A stretch of 29,281 nt of DNA, from NCBI GenBank assembly GCA_047608975.1, contig JBLFYM010000077.1, positions 1-29,281 of the forward strand, given 5' to 3'. Shown here in pieces: positions 14,836 to 22,887 of the stretch; within the stretch, counting starts at the first letter, position 1, and each line of letters starts with the position of its first letter. Origin of the DNA: GCA-2715965 sp047608975 (GTDB lineage: Bacteria > Verrucomicrobiota > Verrucomicrobiia > Limisphaerales > JAYPXF01). The notes beneath the pieces are model-generated. The model was given only the letters and a program-made list of their open reading frames with translations, was not told the DNA's origin and made no database searches. The translations under genes and the position numbers were made by a program.

Positions 14836-17520
14836 ATGAAAAAGACTTTCGATCTCGGTAACAACTCAACCGGAGAATTCTTCTCCCTGCCTGAACTGGA
14901 AGCTGCCGGCTATGGCAAGATCAGTCGCCTGCCCGTCTCTATCCGGGTCGTGCTCGAATCTGTTCTGCGCAATTGCGACGGCAAACGCATCACCGACCAA
15001 AACGTTCGCGAACTGGCCGGATGGCAGCCCACCGAAGCGCGCACCAACGAAATCCCTTTTGTCGTCTCCCGAATTGTCCTGCAGGATTTTACCGGCGTGC
15101 CGCTGCTCGTCGATCTCGCCGCCATGCGTTCCGCGGTCGATCGGCTCGGCAAGAATCCCGAGATCATCGAACCCTTGGTGCCGGTCGATCTCGTGGTGGA
15201 TCACTCCGTTCAGGTTGATGTCTCCGGTTCGCCGCTGGCGTATGAGAAGAATCTGGAGATTGAGTTCGCGCGCAACCGTGAGCGCTACCAGTTTTTGAAA
15301 TGGGGCATGCAGGCCTTTGATACGTTCAAGGTGGTACCTCCCGGAATCGGCATCGTTCACCAGGTGAATCTCGAGTATCTCGCGCAAGGTGTCCTGAATC
15401 AGAACGGCGTCTATTACCCCGACACTCTGGTCGGCACAGACTCTCACACGACCATGATCAATGGCCTGGGTGTGGTTGGTTGGGGCGTGGGTGGAATTGA
15501 AGCCGAGGCCGGCATGCTTGGGCAGCCTGTTTACTTTCTCACGCCCGATGTCGTCGGCGTGTATCTGACTGGTGAGTTGGCCGAAGGGGCGACCGCAACG
15601 GATCTTGCACTGACGGTTACCGAACTTCTTCGTAAACATAAAGTGGTGGGCAAGTTCGTTGAATTCTTCGGACCCGGAGCCAAGAGCCTTCCGCTGACCG
15701 ATCGCGCAACCATCGCCAACATGGCACCGGAGTATGGTGCCACCATGGGCTTCTTCCCCGTCGACGAGGAGACAGTGTCCTATATGCGCGCCACCGGGCG
15801 TGATGAAGCCCACTGCCAGGCTTACGAAAACTATTTCAAGGCCCAGGGAATGTTCGGTATTCCCGGCCGTGATGATGTGGACTACACGAGCGTCGTGGAA
15901 ATGGATCTTGGTTCAATCACCTCGAGCGTCGCCGGTCCGCGTCGGCCCCAGGATCGCATCGATCTGCCGAACATGAAGAACGAGTTCACCTCGTCCTACA
16001 GCCGGCCTGTCGCTGACGGTGGCTTCGGAAAGAACGAATCGGATTTCGCCGGCGTGTCCGCCGAGGTTTCGCTGAACGGCAGCGGGACCACCAAGGTTGG
16101 CAACGGCAGCGTGCTCATCGCCGCCATCACGAGCTGCACCAACACCAGCAACCCCAGCGTCATGCTGGCGGCCGGACTCGTCGCCAGGAAGGCGGTTGAG
16201 AAAGGCATGAAGATCAATCCTGCGGTGAAGACCTCCCTCGCCCCCGGTTCGCGCGTCGTGACGGATTATCTCGAGCAGACCGGACTGCAGCCTTTTCTCG
16301 ATAAACTCGGGTTCAACCTGGTGGGATACGGCTGCACAACCTGCATCGGCAATTCCGGTCCGCTCAATCCCGCGATCGATCAGGCCATCGTCGACAACGA
16401 TCTTATCACCGCGAGTGTACTTTCCGGGAACCGCAATTTCGAAGCCCGCGTTCATCAGCTCATCAAGGCGAATTTCCTGATGTCACCGCCCTTGGTCGTC
16501 GCGTTCGCTTTGGCCGGCCGCGTGGACATCGATCTCAGGAACGATCCGCTCGGCAAGGACAGCGCTGGTGCCGATGTGTATCTCAAGGATCTCTGGCCTT
16601 CTCTGACGGACGTGCGGGACCTGCTGGAGACCGCGCTGAATCCGGAGATTTTCCGCAAGCTTTACACGGACTTTGCCTCGCAGAATCCCAAATGGAACGA
16701 AGTTCCTTCGAGCACGGGCACGGTTTACGAATGGGACGGGGACAGCACCTACGTGCAGGACCCGCCATTCTTCACCGACTTCTCGCTGGAACCCGGAACC
16801 ATCGAGGAAATCAAGGGCGCCCGCCCGTTGGGACTCTTCGGACACTCCGTGACCACCGATCACATCTCGCCCGCCGGCGCCATCAAACCCGACTCCCCCG
16901 CCGGCCGCTATCTCGTCGACAACGGCGTGGAGAAATCGGATTTCAACAGCTACGGCAGCCGCCGCGGCAATGATCGCATCATGACCCGCGGGACCTTCGC
17001 CAACGTGCGCATCAAGAACCTGATGGCTCCCGGCACCGAGGGCGGTGTCACCAAGCACCAGCCCAGCGGCGAGGATATGTCGATCTACGACGCGGCCATG
17101 AAGTATCAGGAAGCCGGCACCCCGCTCGTCGTCATCGGTGGCCAGGAATACGGCACCGGTTCCAGCCGCGACTGGGCCGCGAAAGGCACGCGTCTGCTCG
17201 GGGTGAAGGCCGTCTGTGTGGAGAGCTTCGAACGCATTCATCGCAGTAACCTGGTCGGCATGGGCGTTCTTCCGTTGCAGTTCAAGGAAGGCACCGGCCG
17301 CGAATCACTCGGACTCGATGGCACCGAAACCTTTGATGTCCTCGGTCTCGATTCGGACCTCAAGCCCCAACAGGATCTAACCCTGCGCATCACCCGTGCC
17401 AACGGCGAAAATGTCGAAGTGCCCGTGACCTGCCGCATCGATACCCCGATCGAGGTGGACTACTACCAGCATGGCGGAATCCTGTCCTACGTCCTGCGCC
17501 AACTGATCGCGCGCGCCTGA
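14836..17520 (+). CDS. acnA: Aconitate hydratase, AcnA/IRP1 type
   Basis: An 894-residue cytosolic iron-sulfur enzyme that interconverts citrate and isocitrate in the TCA cycle. The start is set at ATG 14836 (MKKTFDLGNN), since AcnA proteins are close to 890 residues and the frame upstream of it covers the promoter and leader. The 4Fe-4S ligands are clear: C434 in ITSCTNTSNPS, and C500 and C503 in GYGCTTCIGNSGP. Other landmarks are VLQDFTGVP near residue 80, GVVGWGVGGIEAEA, the domain-4 'SVTTDHISPAG' and 'GGQEYGTGSSRDWAAKG' with the catalytic Ser loop, and the end 'YYQHGGILSYVLRQL'. It is the full family length with no missing residues. It stands alone between a decayed gene and the SMUG1 gene, with its own promoter. 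Confidence 0.98.
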   Translation: MKKTFDLGNNSTGEFFSLPELEAAGYGKISRLPVSIRVVLESVLRNCDGKRITDQNVRELAGWQPTEARTNEIPFVVSRIVLQDFTGVPLLVDLAAMRSAVDRLGKNPEIIEPLVPVDLVVDHSVQVDVSGSPLAYEKNLEIEFARNRERYQFLKWGMQAFDTFKVVPPGIGIVHQVNLEYLAQGVLNQNGVYYPDTLVGTDSHTTMINGLGVVGWGVGGIEAEAGMLGQPVYFLTPDVVGVYLTGELAEGATATDLALTVTELLRKHKVVGKFVEFFGPGAKSLPLTDRATIANMAPEYGATMGFFPVDEETVSYMRATGRDEAHCQAYENYFKAQGMFGIPGRDDVDYTSVVEMDLGSITSSVAGPRRPQDRIDLPNMKNEFTSSYSRPVADGGFGKNESDFAGVSAEVSLNGSGTTKVGNGSVLIAAITSCTNTSNPSVMLAAGLVARKAVEKGMKINPAVKTSLAPGSRVVTDYLEQTGLQPFLDKLGFNLVGYGCTTCIGNSGPLNPAIDQAIVDNDLITASVLSGNRNFEARVHQLIKANFLMSPPLVVAFALAGRVDIDLRNDPLGKDSAGADVYLKDLWPSLTDVRDLLETALNPEIFRKLYTDFASQNPKWNEVPSSTGTVYEWDGDSTYVQDPPFFTDFSLEPGTIEEIKGARPLGLFGHSVTTDHISPAGAIKPDSPAGRYLVDNGVEKSDFNSYGSRRGNDRIMTRGTFANVRIKNLMAPGTEGGVTKHQPSGEDMSIYDAAMKYQEAGTPLVVIGGQEYGTGSSRDWAAKGTRLLGVKAVCVESFERIHRSNLVGMGVLPLQFKEGTGRESLGLDGTETFDVLGLDSDLKPQQDLTLRITRANGENVEVPVTCRIDTPIEVDYYQHGGILSYVLRQLIARA

Positions 17521-17629
17521 ACGAAGATCACAGCTGCTTCGGCAAACATTCGTGGTTTAGCTACACCTGATTTAGTTTTGAGGATTGGAGCTTCTTTGGA
17601 GCTTGGAATCTGAAGCCAGGATTTTTCAA

Positions 17630-18358
17630 ATGTCTCTGACCAAAACTTCAAAGAGCATGATCGCGGCCGCCCGCGAGCTTTCCGATCAGGTCGATGCGCT
17701 GTCCTTTTCTGAACCGGTCACTCACGTTTACAATCCGCTCAACTACGCGTGGTCCGCGCATGAGAAATTCCTGACACGCTTTGCCCGCAAACCGGTTCGC
17801 ACCGTCCTGATGGGCATGAACCCCGGACCCTGGGGAATGGCGCAGACCGGGGTACCGTTCGGTGAGATCGCCGCCGTGCGAGATTGGATGGGGATCGAAT
17901 GTCCGGTGGGTAAACCGCCGGAGGAAAACCCGAAACGCCCCATCGTCGGATTCTCGTGCGCCCGATCGGAAGTAAGTGGCCGCCGTCTCTGGGGTCTGTT
18001 CTCCGAGCGATTCAAAACTCCGACCGACTTCTTCAAAAAACATTTCGTGATCAACTACTGCCCGCTGGTCTTCATGGAAGCCGGCGGACGAAACCTCACG
18101 CCCGACAAACTTCCCCCAGCCGAAGCCGCTGAACTGTTTCGACTCTGTGACGCCCACCTCCAGCGCGTGCTCGCGATATTGAAACCCGACTGGGCAGTCG
18201 GCGTCGGTGCCTTCGCGCTCAAGCGCATCGATCGCGTGAACACAAATCCCAAGATCCAGACCGGCACCATCCTACACCCCAGCCCGGCGAGCCCGGCGGC
18301 AAACAAAGATTGGTCCGGCAAGGCAACCGCACAGCTGGAAGCCATGGGCATCTGGTAG
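17630..18358 (+). CDS. SMUG1-type uracil-DNA glycosylase
   Basis: A 242-residue protein of the uracil-DNA glycosylase superfamily, family 3 (single-strand-selective monofunctional, SMUG1). The uracil-pocket motif GMNPGPWGMAQTGVPFGE (62-79) carries the family Asn (N64), and the second motif H216-PSPASPAANKDW (216-228) carries the catalytic-site His and the DNA intercalation loop. The enzyme removes uracil and some oxidised pyrimidines from DNA in base-excision repair. The start at ATG 17630 is chosen because the 15 codons upstream of it, back to ATG 17585, read as non-coding and SMUG1 proteins begin near this point. It is 109 bp after acnA with no obvious terminator between, so read-through from acnA is possible. 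Confidence 0.93.
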   Translation: MSLTKTSKSMIAAARELSDQVDALSFSEPVTHVYNPLNYAWSAHEKFLTRFARKPVRTVLMGMNPGPWGMAQTGVPFGEIAAVRDWMGIECPVGKPPEENPKRPIVGFSCARSEVSGRRLWGLFSERFKTPTDFFKKHFVINYCPLVFMEAGGRNLTPDKLPPAEAAELFRLCDAHLQRVLAILKPDWAVGVGAFALKRIDRVNTNPKIQTGTILHPSPASPAANKDWSGKATAQLEAMGIW

Positions 18359-18469
18359 TTTTTCAAGTCCGTCGAAGAGGCGTGGGTCTGGGTGGTCGAG
18401 CCGGGTGATTGCATCGAAATATACGGCAGCCTGTAAAAGGCCCGCCGATGGCGCGAATGTTGATCCCCG

Positions 18470-18498
18470 TTGACACTCAATTTTAGGGTCCCTAGCCT
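18470..18498 (+). promoter_or_regulatory. Candidate promoter of the TonB-dependent receptor gene
   Basis: A perfect TTGACA (18470-18475) stands 17 bp before TAGCCT (18493-18498), which keeps the three most important -10 positions (TA...T). Transcription would start near 18505, only about 6 nt before the GTG at 18511. Confidence 0.55.
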
Positions 18499-18510
18499 GC
18501 CGCTCGATCA

Positions 18511-20625
18511 GTGAGAACGACCGTCCCATCCCCATTGCCAGCGCCTTGCGCTCGGATCCTGATGAGCCTTGCAATACTCAGTTTTGTCGGGTCGATCGGT
18601 GCGGAGGAAACCAACTTCGCTGCAATCACCTTGCCGGAGGTTGTGGTAACCGGGGCGGTGCATCATGTGATGATGGAGGTAGGGACCCCGATGGCTACGG
18701 TCGACCGCATGGTGCTGAGGCAGAAGCTTTTCCGCACGACCCCGCAGGCGCTGCGAGAGATTCCCGGGGTGATGGTGCAGGAGACTTCGCACGGGCAGGG
18801 TTCGCCCTACATCCGTGGATTTACCGGGTTTCGCAATCTCTTCACGATTGACGGTATCCGAATGAATAACTCGGTATTTCGCGTCGGCCCCAACCAGTAT
18901 TGGAATACGGTGGATCCGTATCTTATCGATCGGCTCGAAATCTCCAAGGGCACAGCCGGTGTGATCGGTGGTTCGGATGCGGTGGGAGGCTCTGTCAATG
19001 CCATCAGCCAATCCTCATTGGAGTATGCAACCGGTGACGCTCCGGTGGCGACGGCGGTCTACCGAGTTTCCAGTGCAGAGAATTCGCAGGTTGGACGAAT
19101 CGAGGCCTGGCTGCCCAACGGCGAGCGCACCGCATTGCTTGCTGGCGCGACGTTGAAACACTTCGGGGATCTGATCGGCGGTGAGGACGTCGGGCGGCAG
19201 CCAAATACCGGTTACGACGAATGGGATGTGGACGTGAAGCTGGAGCATCGCACGGTGGCCGATGCCTTGGTGAGCCTCGCCTATCAAAATACCCGACTCG
19301 AAGACGTGCCGCGCACTCATCGCACGGTGTTTGCCCAGAGCTTTGCGGGCACCGCTGTCGGTACGGAATTGCAACGCTCGCTGGATCAGCAGCGTCAACT
19401 TGCCTATGCCCAACTCCGCCTTGTATCGCCGAACGTCTGGATGGATTCACTCACCACCAGCGCCTCATGGCAGCGGCAACAGGAGGCGCGCTTCCGGCTT
19501 CGGGGCGGCCCCTTGCGGACAGATCAACAGGGATTCACGGTGGATACCTTCGGTCTGTGGAGTCGCGCCGAGTCTGACACCGGCATCGGCCGGTTGACTT
19601 ACGGCTTCGACTACTACCGCGACTTCGTGGACAGTTTTTCCTCTGGCAACACCATCCAGGGACCTGTCGGCGACGAGGCCAACTACGACCTGTTCGGCGT
19701 GTATGTCGACGACACCATCGATCTTGCGCCCGGGTGGGAATGGTCCCTGGGTAGCCGCTACAATTACGCGGCGGCAAACGCGGATAGTGTCCGTGATCCG
19801 CTCACCACCCTGGGGACTTCCATTTCACGGGACTGGCACTCGGCGGTCGGAGAGACGCGTATCCGCTGGCAGGCCATCCCTGATCAACTGCATTGGCACG
19901 CCGGGATTTCACAGGGCTTTCGCGCCCCCAACCTTTCAGACCTGACCCGCTTCGATATTTCGCGTAGCGGCGAGGTGGAAACCGCCGCATTTAACCTCGA
20001 CCAGGAAAAGTTCCTTGGCTTCGAATCTGGCCTCAAATATATGCAGTCTGCGGTGACCGCTGAATTGAGTGGTTTCTACACGCTGATTGAAGACCAGATC
20101 GTCCGCTTCCCGACTGGCGCGTTGATCGGCGGCCTGCCGGAGGTAACCAAGGGCAACGTTGGTGATGGCTACGTTCAGGGTGTCGAACTGGGCTTGGCAT
20201 GGCAGCCGATCGATCAATGGACACTGTTCGGCAATCTTGCCTGGATCGAAGGGCAGGTCGATAACTTCCCCACGGCCGCCCCCGTTGTCCGTCGTGAATA
20301 CCTCGACCGCCTGATGCCACTGACCGCGCTCGTTGGCCTCCGCTGGGACAGTCCGACCAAACGCTGGTGGAGCGAGGCGGTCGCCATGCTCGCCGACCGG
20401 GCGGACAAACTCTCCTCCCGCGATGCTGCCGACGCCCAACGGATTCCGCCCGGTGGCACGCCCGGCTATGCGGTTCTGAATCTGCGTGGCGGCTGGAAAC
20501 TTTCCAACAGCTTCACGGCCAGTGCCGCGATCGAAAACGCGTTGGACGCGGACTACCGCATCCACGGATCCGGCCAAAATATGACCGGAAGGAACTTTAT
20601 CCTGGAGATGACCGTTCGCTTTTAG
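18511..20625 (+). CDS. TonB-dependent outer-membrane receptor
   Basis: A 704-residue receptor. The GTG start at 18511 is preferred to the ATG at 18562 because it gives a signal peptide with basic residues (R2, R15) before the hydrophobic core. After cleavage (near GSIGA-EE) comes the TonB box region LPEVVVTG (41-48). Next is a plug domain with 'LREIPGVMVQETSHGQGSPYIRGF', 'FTIDGIRMNN', 'RLEISKGTAGVIGGSDAVGGSVNAIS', and then a beta barrel with 'SQGFRAPNLSDLTRF', 'VELGLAWQPIDQWTLFGNLAW' and 'IENALDADYRIHGSG'. The protein ends EMTVRF with the C-terminal Phe needed for outer-membrane insertion. The plug resembles heme/siderophore receptors, but no FRAP-NPNL heme signature is certain, so the ligand is unknown. 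There is no TonB, ExbB or substrate-binding gene beside it. Confidence 0.95.
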   Translation: MRTTVPSPLPAPCARILMSLAILSFVGSIGAEETNFAAITLPEVVVTGAVHHVMMEVGTPMATVDRMVLRQKLFRTTPQALREIPGVMVQETSHGQGSPYIRGFTGFRNLFTIDGIRMNNSVFRVGPNQYWNTVDPYLIDRLEISKGTAGVIGGSDAVGGSVNAISQSSLEYATGDAPVATAVYRVSSAENSQVGRIEAWLPNGERTALLAGATLKHFGDLIGGEDVGRQPNTGYDEWDVDVKLEHRTVADALVSLAYQNTRLEDVPRTHRTVFAQSFAGTAVGTELQRSLDQQRQLAYAQLRLVSPNVWMDSLTTSASWQRQQEARFRLRGGPLRTDQQGFTVDTFGLWSRAESDTGIGRLTYGFDYYRDFVDSFSSGNTIQGPVGDEANYDLFGVYVDDTIDLAPGWEWSLGSRYNYAAANADSVRDPLTTLGTSISRDWHSAVGETRIRWQAIPDQLHWHAGISQGFRAPNLSDLTRFDISRSGEVETAAFNLDQEKFLGFESGLKYMQSAVTAELSGFYTLIEDQIVRFPTGALIGGLPEVTKGNVGDGYVQGVELGLAWQPIDQWTLFGNLAWIEGQVDNFPTAAPVVRREYLDRLMPLTALVGLRWDSPTKRWWSEAVAMLADRADKLSSRDAADAQRIPPGGTPGYAVLNLRGGWKLSNSFTASAAIENALDADYRIHGSGQNMTGRNFILEMTVRF

Positions 20626-20665
20626 GAAGGCCCTTCCCCGTCTGACTTGTCAAATGCTCAGCGAA

Positions 20666-20909
20666 TCAGCACCAGCTGCGAAAGTAGCTGTGCGCGACCA
20701 CACCCAAGGTGATCACGCCGATCCCGGCCACCACGAGATGGGAGCGGCCGGGCTTTTGCTCGACGGAGTCCCGCAAGTCGGGGGCAACCCGGGTTCGGCT
20801 CCGGTTTATGTTCCCGTATCATCTTCCGCGCAATCACGACCCGTAGCGGTGCACCCACGTTTCCACTCGCTGTTGCGGCAGCAAATCGCTGCAAGATGTG
20901 TGCGGTCAT
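20666..20909 (-). pseudogene. Possible small membrane protein gene broken by a frameshift
   Basis: The frame ending at TGA 20668-20666 reads DSVEQKPGRSHLVVAGIGV and then ITLGVVAHSYFRSWC. That is a hydrophilic segment followed by one transmembrane helix and a short tail, a very protein-like pattern. It has no ATG and is closed upstream by TGA. A second frame from ATG 20909 (MTAHILQRFAAATASGNVG...KMIREHKPEPNP) is protein-like up to about 20790 and then turns into the Arg/Pro-rich text typical of reading a GC-rich gene out of frame. A frame change near 20790 would join them into one protein of about 80 residues with a C-terminal membrane anchor. No family is recognised. Confidence 0.3.
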
Positions 20910-20923
20910 GGGGGGCCAGGACT

Positions 20924-21136
20924 CTATGATTGGCAATTTTGACCTACGCTGGGGCGAATGAATCCGGGTAGACTTAGGTCGGTTTCATCGGACAGCACAT
21001 GTCGGCTGAGCACTTCGCGCAGATGCCTTTCCAGGTCGTATTCGAAGCGGGACAAAAACGACTCGACCGAATACCCCACGTCCATATCTGCCAGCAGGCG
21101 CGTTCTGAATGGCGTAAGGGATTGACCTAGTTGCAT
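20924..21136 (-). CDS. Hypothetical small protein, uncertain
   Basis: A 70-residue frame from ATG 21136 to TAG 20924. The peptide has a balanced composition with an amphipathic, charged middle (SVESFLSRFEYDLERHLREVL, split by alternating hydrophobic residues), which is unlike a random frame in GC-rich DNA. It has no signal peptide, no membrane segment and no motif I know. It is divergent from the macrodomain gene, with starts 30 bp apart. It may be a real small gene or the 5' part of a decayed one. Confidence 0.3.
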   Translation of the reverse strand: MQLGQSLTPFRTRLLADMDVGYSVESFLSRFEYDLERHLREVLSRHVLSDETDLSLPGFIRPSVGQNCQS

Positions 21137-21166
21137 ACCACCGAATCGGTCGTAGTGTGGCGCCAC

Positions 21167-21733
21167 ATGCAAAACCGAGTCAATTTGGTGATGGGGGACA
21201 TTACCACGCTGGACACAGACGCCATCGTAAACGCGGCGAACACTTCGTTGCTAAGCGGAGGCGGTGTGGACGGTGCGATTCATCGTGCGGCCGGGCCGGA
21301 GCTTATCTGGGAATGCCGCAAGCTGAACGGTTGCCCCACCGGCGGGGCGAAGATCACCAAAGGGCACGGACTACCCGCGCGCCACGTGATCCATGCCGTC
21401 GGCCCCATCTGGCAGGGAGGCGACCGTGGTGAACCCGAACTTCTTCAGCGGGCCTATCGCAGTTGCTACGACTTGGTCGAACAGTATGAACTTCCTTCCG
21501 TTGCCTTTCCCTCCATCAGCACGGGGGCCTATCGGTATCCACCGAAGGCCGCGTGTAAGATCGCGGTGACAGAAGCGCGGGAGTTTTTCCAGCGGGACAC
21601 ACCTTTCTGCGTCATCACCTTCGTGTGCTACGATCAGACGGCAATGAACCTCTATCGCCCGATGCTGGATGAGGTAATCGGGAGTGACGTGCGTAAGGGT
21701 GAGGAGAAACGTGTCCTGACGCCGGTGACTTGA
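21167..21733 (+). CDS. Macrodomain protein, O-acetyl-ADP-ribose deacetylase-like (YmdB/MacroD type)
   Basis: A 188-residue single macrodomain. The start at ATG 21167 (MQNRVNLVMGDIT) is chosen over the upstream TTG at 21131, because macrodomains of this class begin just before the 'V.GDIT' strand. The key motifs are all there: GDITTLDTDAIVNAANTSLL (10-29), with N22 and N25; GGGVDGAIHRAAGPEL (31-46), with the catalytic Asp region D35; GHGLPARHVIHAVGP; and FPSISTGAYRYPPKAA (114-129). Members hydrolyse O-acetyl-ADP-ribose or remove ADP-ribose from proteins and nucleic acids in the cytosol. The gene converges on denD with 67 bp between stops and has no functional partner beside it. Confidence 0.93.
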   Translation: MQNRVNLVMGDITTLDTDAIVNAANTSLLSGGGVDGAIHRAAGPELIWECRKLNGCPTGGAKITKGHGLPARHVIHAVGPIWQGGDRGEPELLQRAYRSCYDLVEQYELPSVAFPSISTGAYRYPPKAACKIAVTEAREFFQRDTPFCVITFVCYDQTAMNLYRPMLDEVIGSDVRKGEEKRVLTPVT

Positions 21734-21800
21734 TTTGTCGCGAGCGCCCTTCTTTGTGATCGCCGCGTTCTTACGGTTGATTGAAATTCCGGGTTTTGGT

Positions 21801-22790
21801 TCAGGATCCGCTGCCGAAGTCTTCGAGGTAGTTCTCCACGATCTCATTCAGTGGCGGCGGCTTGGGCAGGCCCAGTTTTATCGCGCGCGATCCATCCACA
21901 TCGATGGGCCAGTTGTCCACGATGCCCTGGATGCGATCGTTGAAGGTCTCTTCGATTCGACCGGGGGAAAGGTTCCGCTTGGCCGCCACTTCGCTGACCG
22001 CCTGTTCTGCAAGTTCCGGGGTCACCCGATGCGCGGGTAATCCGACTCCGCGATCTGCGCCCAGTTGTTCCGCCGGGATTTCGTGCAGGGCGATGAAGGA
22101 ATCGATGACGGTACGGTATGCGGTCATCGGGTGTTGCTGGCTACGCCGGACCGGCAGGTCACAGGGCAGGCCATTCAACGGTTCACGAAACATTCCACTG
22201 GCCCAGCTTGAGGCGGCAGCGTTGGGTTTGCCGGGGCGGATGATCACCGTGGGGAGTCGGGCGGAGCGGCCGTCGAAGTGACCCTTGCGCGAGTGATCGT
22301 TGACCATGAGTTCCAAGATGGCCTTGGTCATCCCATACGTCGTCTGGGGAGTGTGCTTGGTTTGGTCAGTCTGCGTATCCGGCATATCAGGACCACCAAA
22401 ACACGCGATGCTGCTGGCAAACACGACCCGCGTATTTTGCCCGACTGCGCGGGCCGCCTCGAAGATGTGGCGACCCCCCTCCAGGTTCACCCGCATCGCA
22501 TCGTCGTAACGTTCCTCGCATTCACCACTGACCATGGATGCGAGGTGGAAGACGCTCGGCGCGGTGGACGGCTCGATGGCGGAGAACACCGCGTCCCGAT
22601 CACTCACATCACCGGTGATCTCTTTCACGCGAGGATCGTCAAAGCTGCGCTGGAAGACGGCATCGAGGAGCACAATTTCTTCGATGGGTTCCGGACCGCC
22701 GGAACTGCCGGTCAGTTCACCTCGCTCAAGTAACTTTCCGCAGAGTTGCGATCCGAGAAATCCGCCGCCGCCGGTAATGATGATTCGCAT
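21801..22790 (-). CDS. denD: NAD-dependent D-erythronate dehydrogenase-like epimerase-family protein
   Basis: A 329-residue extended short-chain dehydrogenase. The start at ATG 22790 (MRIIITGGGGFLG) places the NAD-binding glycine motif G7-G8-x-G10-x-x-G13 at the N-terminus; the 35 extra codons upstream of it cover the control region. The catalytic Y152-x3-K156 is in TTYGMTKAILE, with SS at 126-127. The sequences ASSIACFGG and YRTVIDSFIALHEIP, and the length, match DenD, which oxidises D-erythronate to 2-oxo-tetronate in C4 sugar-acid breakdown; some relatives act on other sugars. It is divergent from a 3-hydroxyacid dehydrogenase, and the shared 97-bp gap has two dyads. Gene name by pattern, not by search. 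Confidence 0.75.
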   Translation of the reverse strand: MRIIITGGGGFLGSQLCGKLLERGELTGSSGGPEPIEEIVLLDAVFQRSFDDPRVKEITGDVSDRDAVFSAIEPSTAPSVFHLASMVSGECEERYDDAMRVNLEGGRHIFEAARAVGQNTRVVFASSIACFGGPDMPDTQTDQTKHTPQTTYGMTKAILELMVNDHSRKGHFDGRSARLPTVIIRPGKPNAAASSWASGMFREPLNGLPCDLPVRRSQQHPMTAYRTVIDSFIALHEIPAEQLGADRGVGLPAHRVTPELAEQAVSEVAAKRNLSPGRIEETFNDRIQGIVDNWPIDVDGSRAIKLGLPKPPPLNEIVENYLEDFGSGS

Positions 22791-22810
22791 GATAGGAATT
22801 AGACACTGAT

Positions 22811-22834
22811 CGGTGTTTGCGCTCGCAAATACCG
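22811..22834. promoter_or_regulatory. 24-bp dyad, candidate operator between the divergent dehydrogenase genes
   Basis: CGGTGTTTGC (22811-22820) and GCAAATACCG (22825-22834) are inverted repeats with one mismatch. The inner 14 bp are TTTGCG-CT-CGCAAA. It lies 21 bp from the denD start codon and 54 bp from the start of the plus-strand gene, a place where a dimeric repressor would control both genes. No regulator gene is in the window. Confidence 0.55.
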
Positions 22835-22848
22835 GGTGGCAGTCTCCT

Positions 22849-22867
22849 ATCCGATTTGAAACCGGAT
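22849..22867. promoter_or_regulatory. Second dyad in the same control region
   Basis: ATCCGATTTGAAACCGGAT is a 19-bp near-palindrome centred on one G, with a single mismatched pair. Its ends are 20 bp before the ATG at 22888. It may be a second operator or overlap the promoter of the plus-strand gene. A longer outer repeat, GATAGGA (22791-22797) with TCCTATC (22845-22851), overlaps its left edge. Confidence 0.4.
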
Positions 22868-22887
22868 CACAAGCCGGCACGACGAAC

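Noticed and set aside
15913..16455. Minus-strand frames inside acnA
   Set aside because: They are shadows opposite the conserved iron-sulfur region of aconitase.
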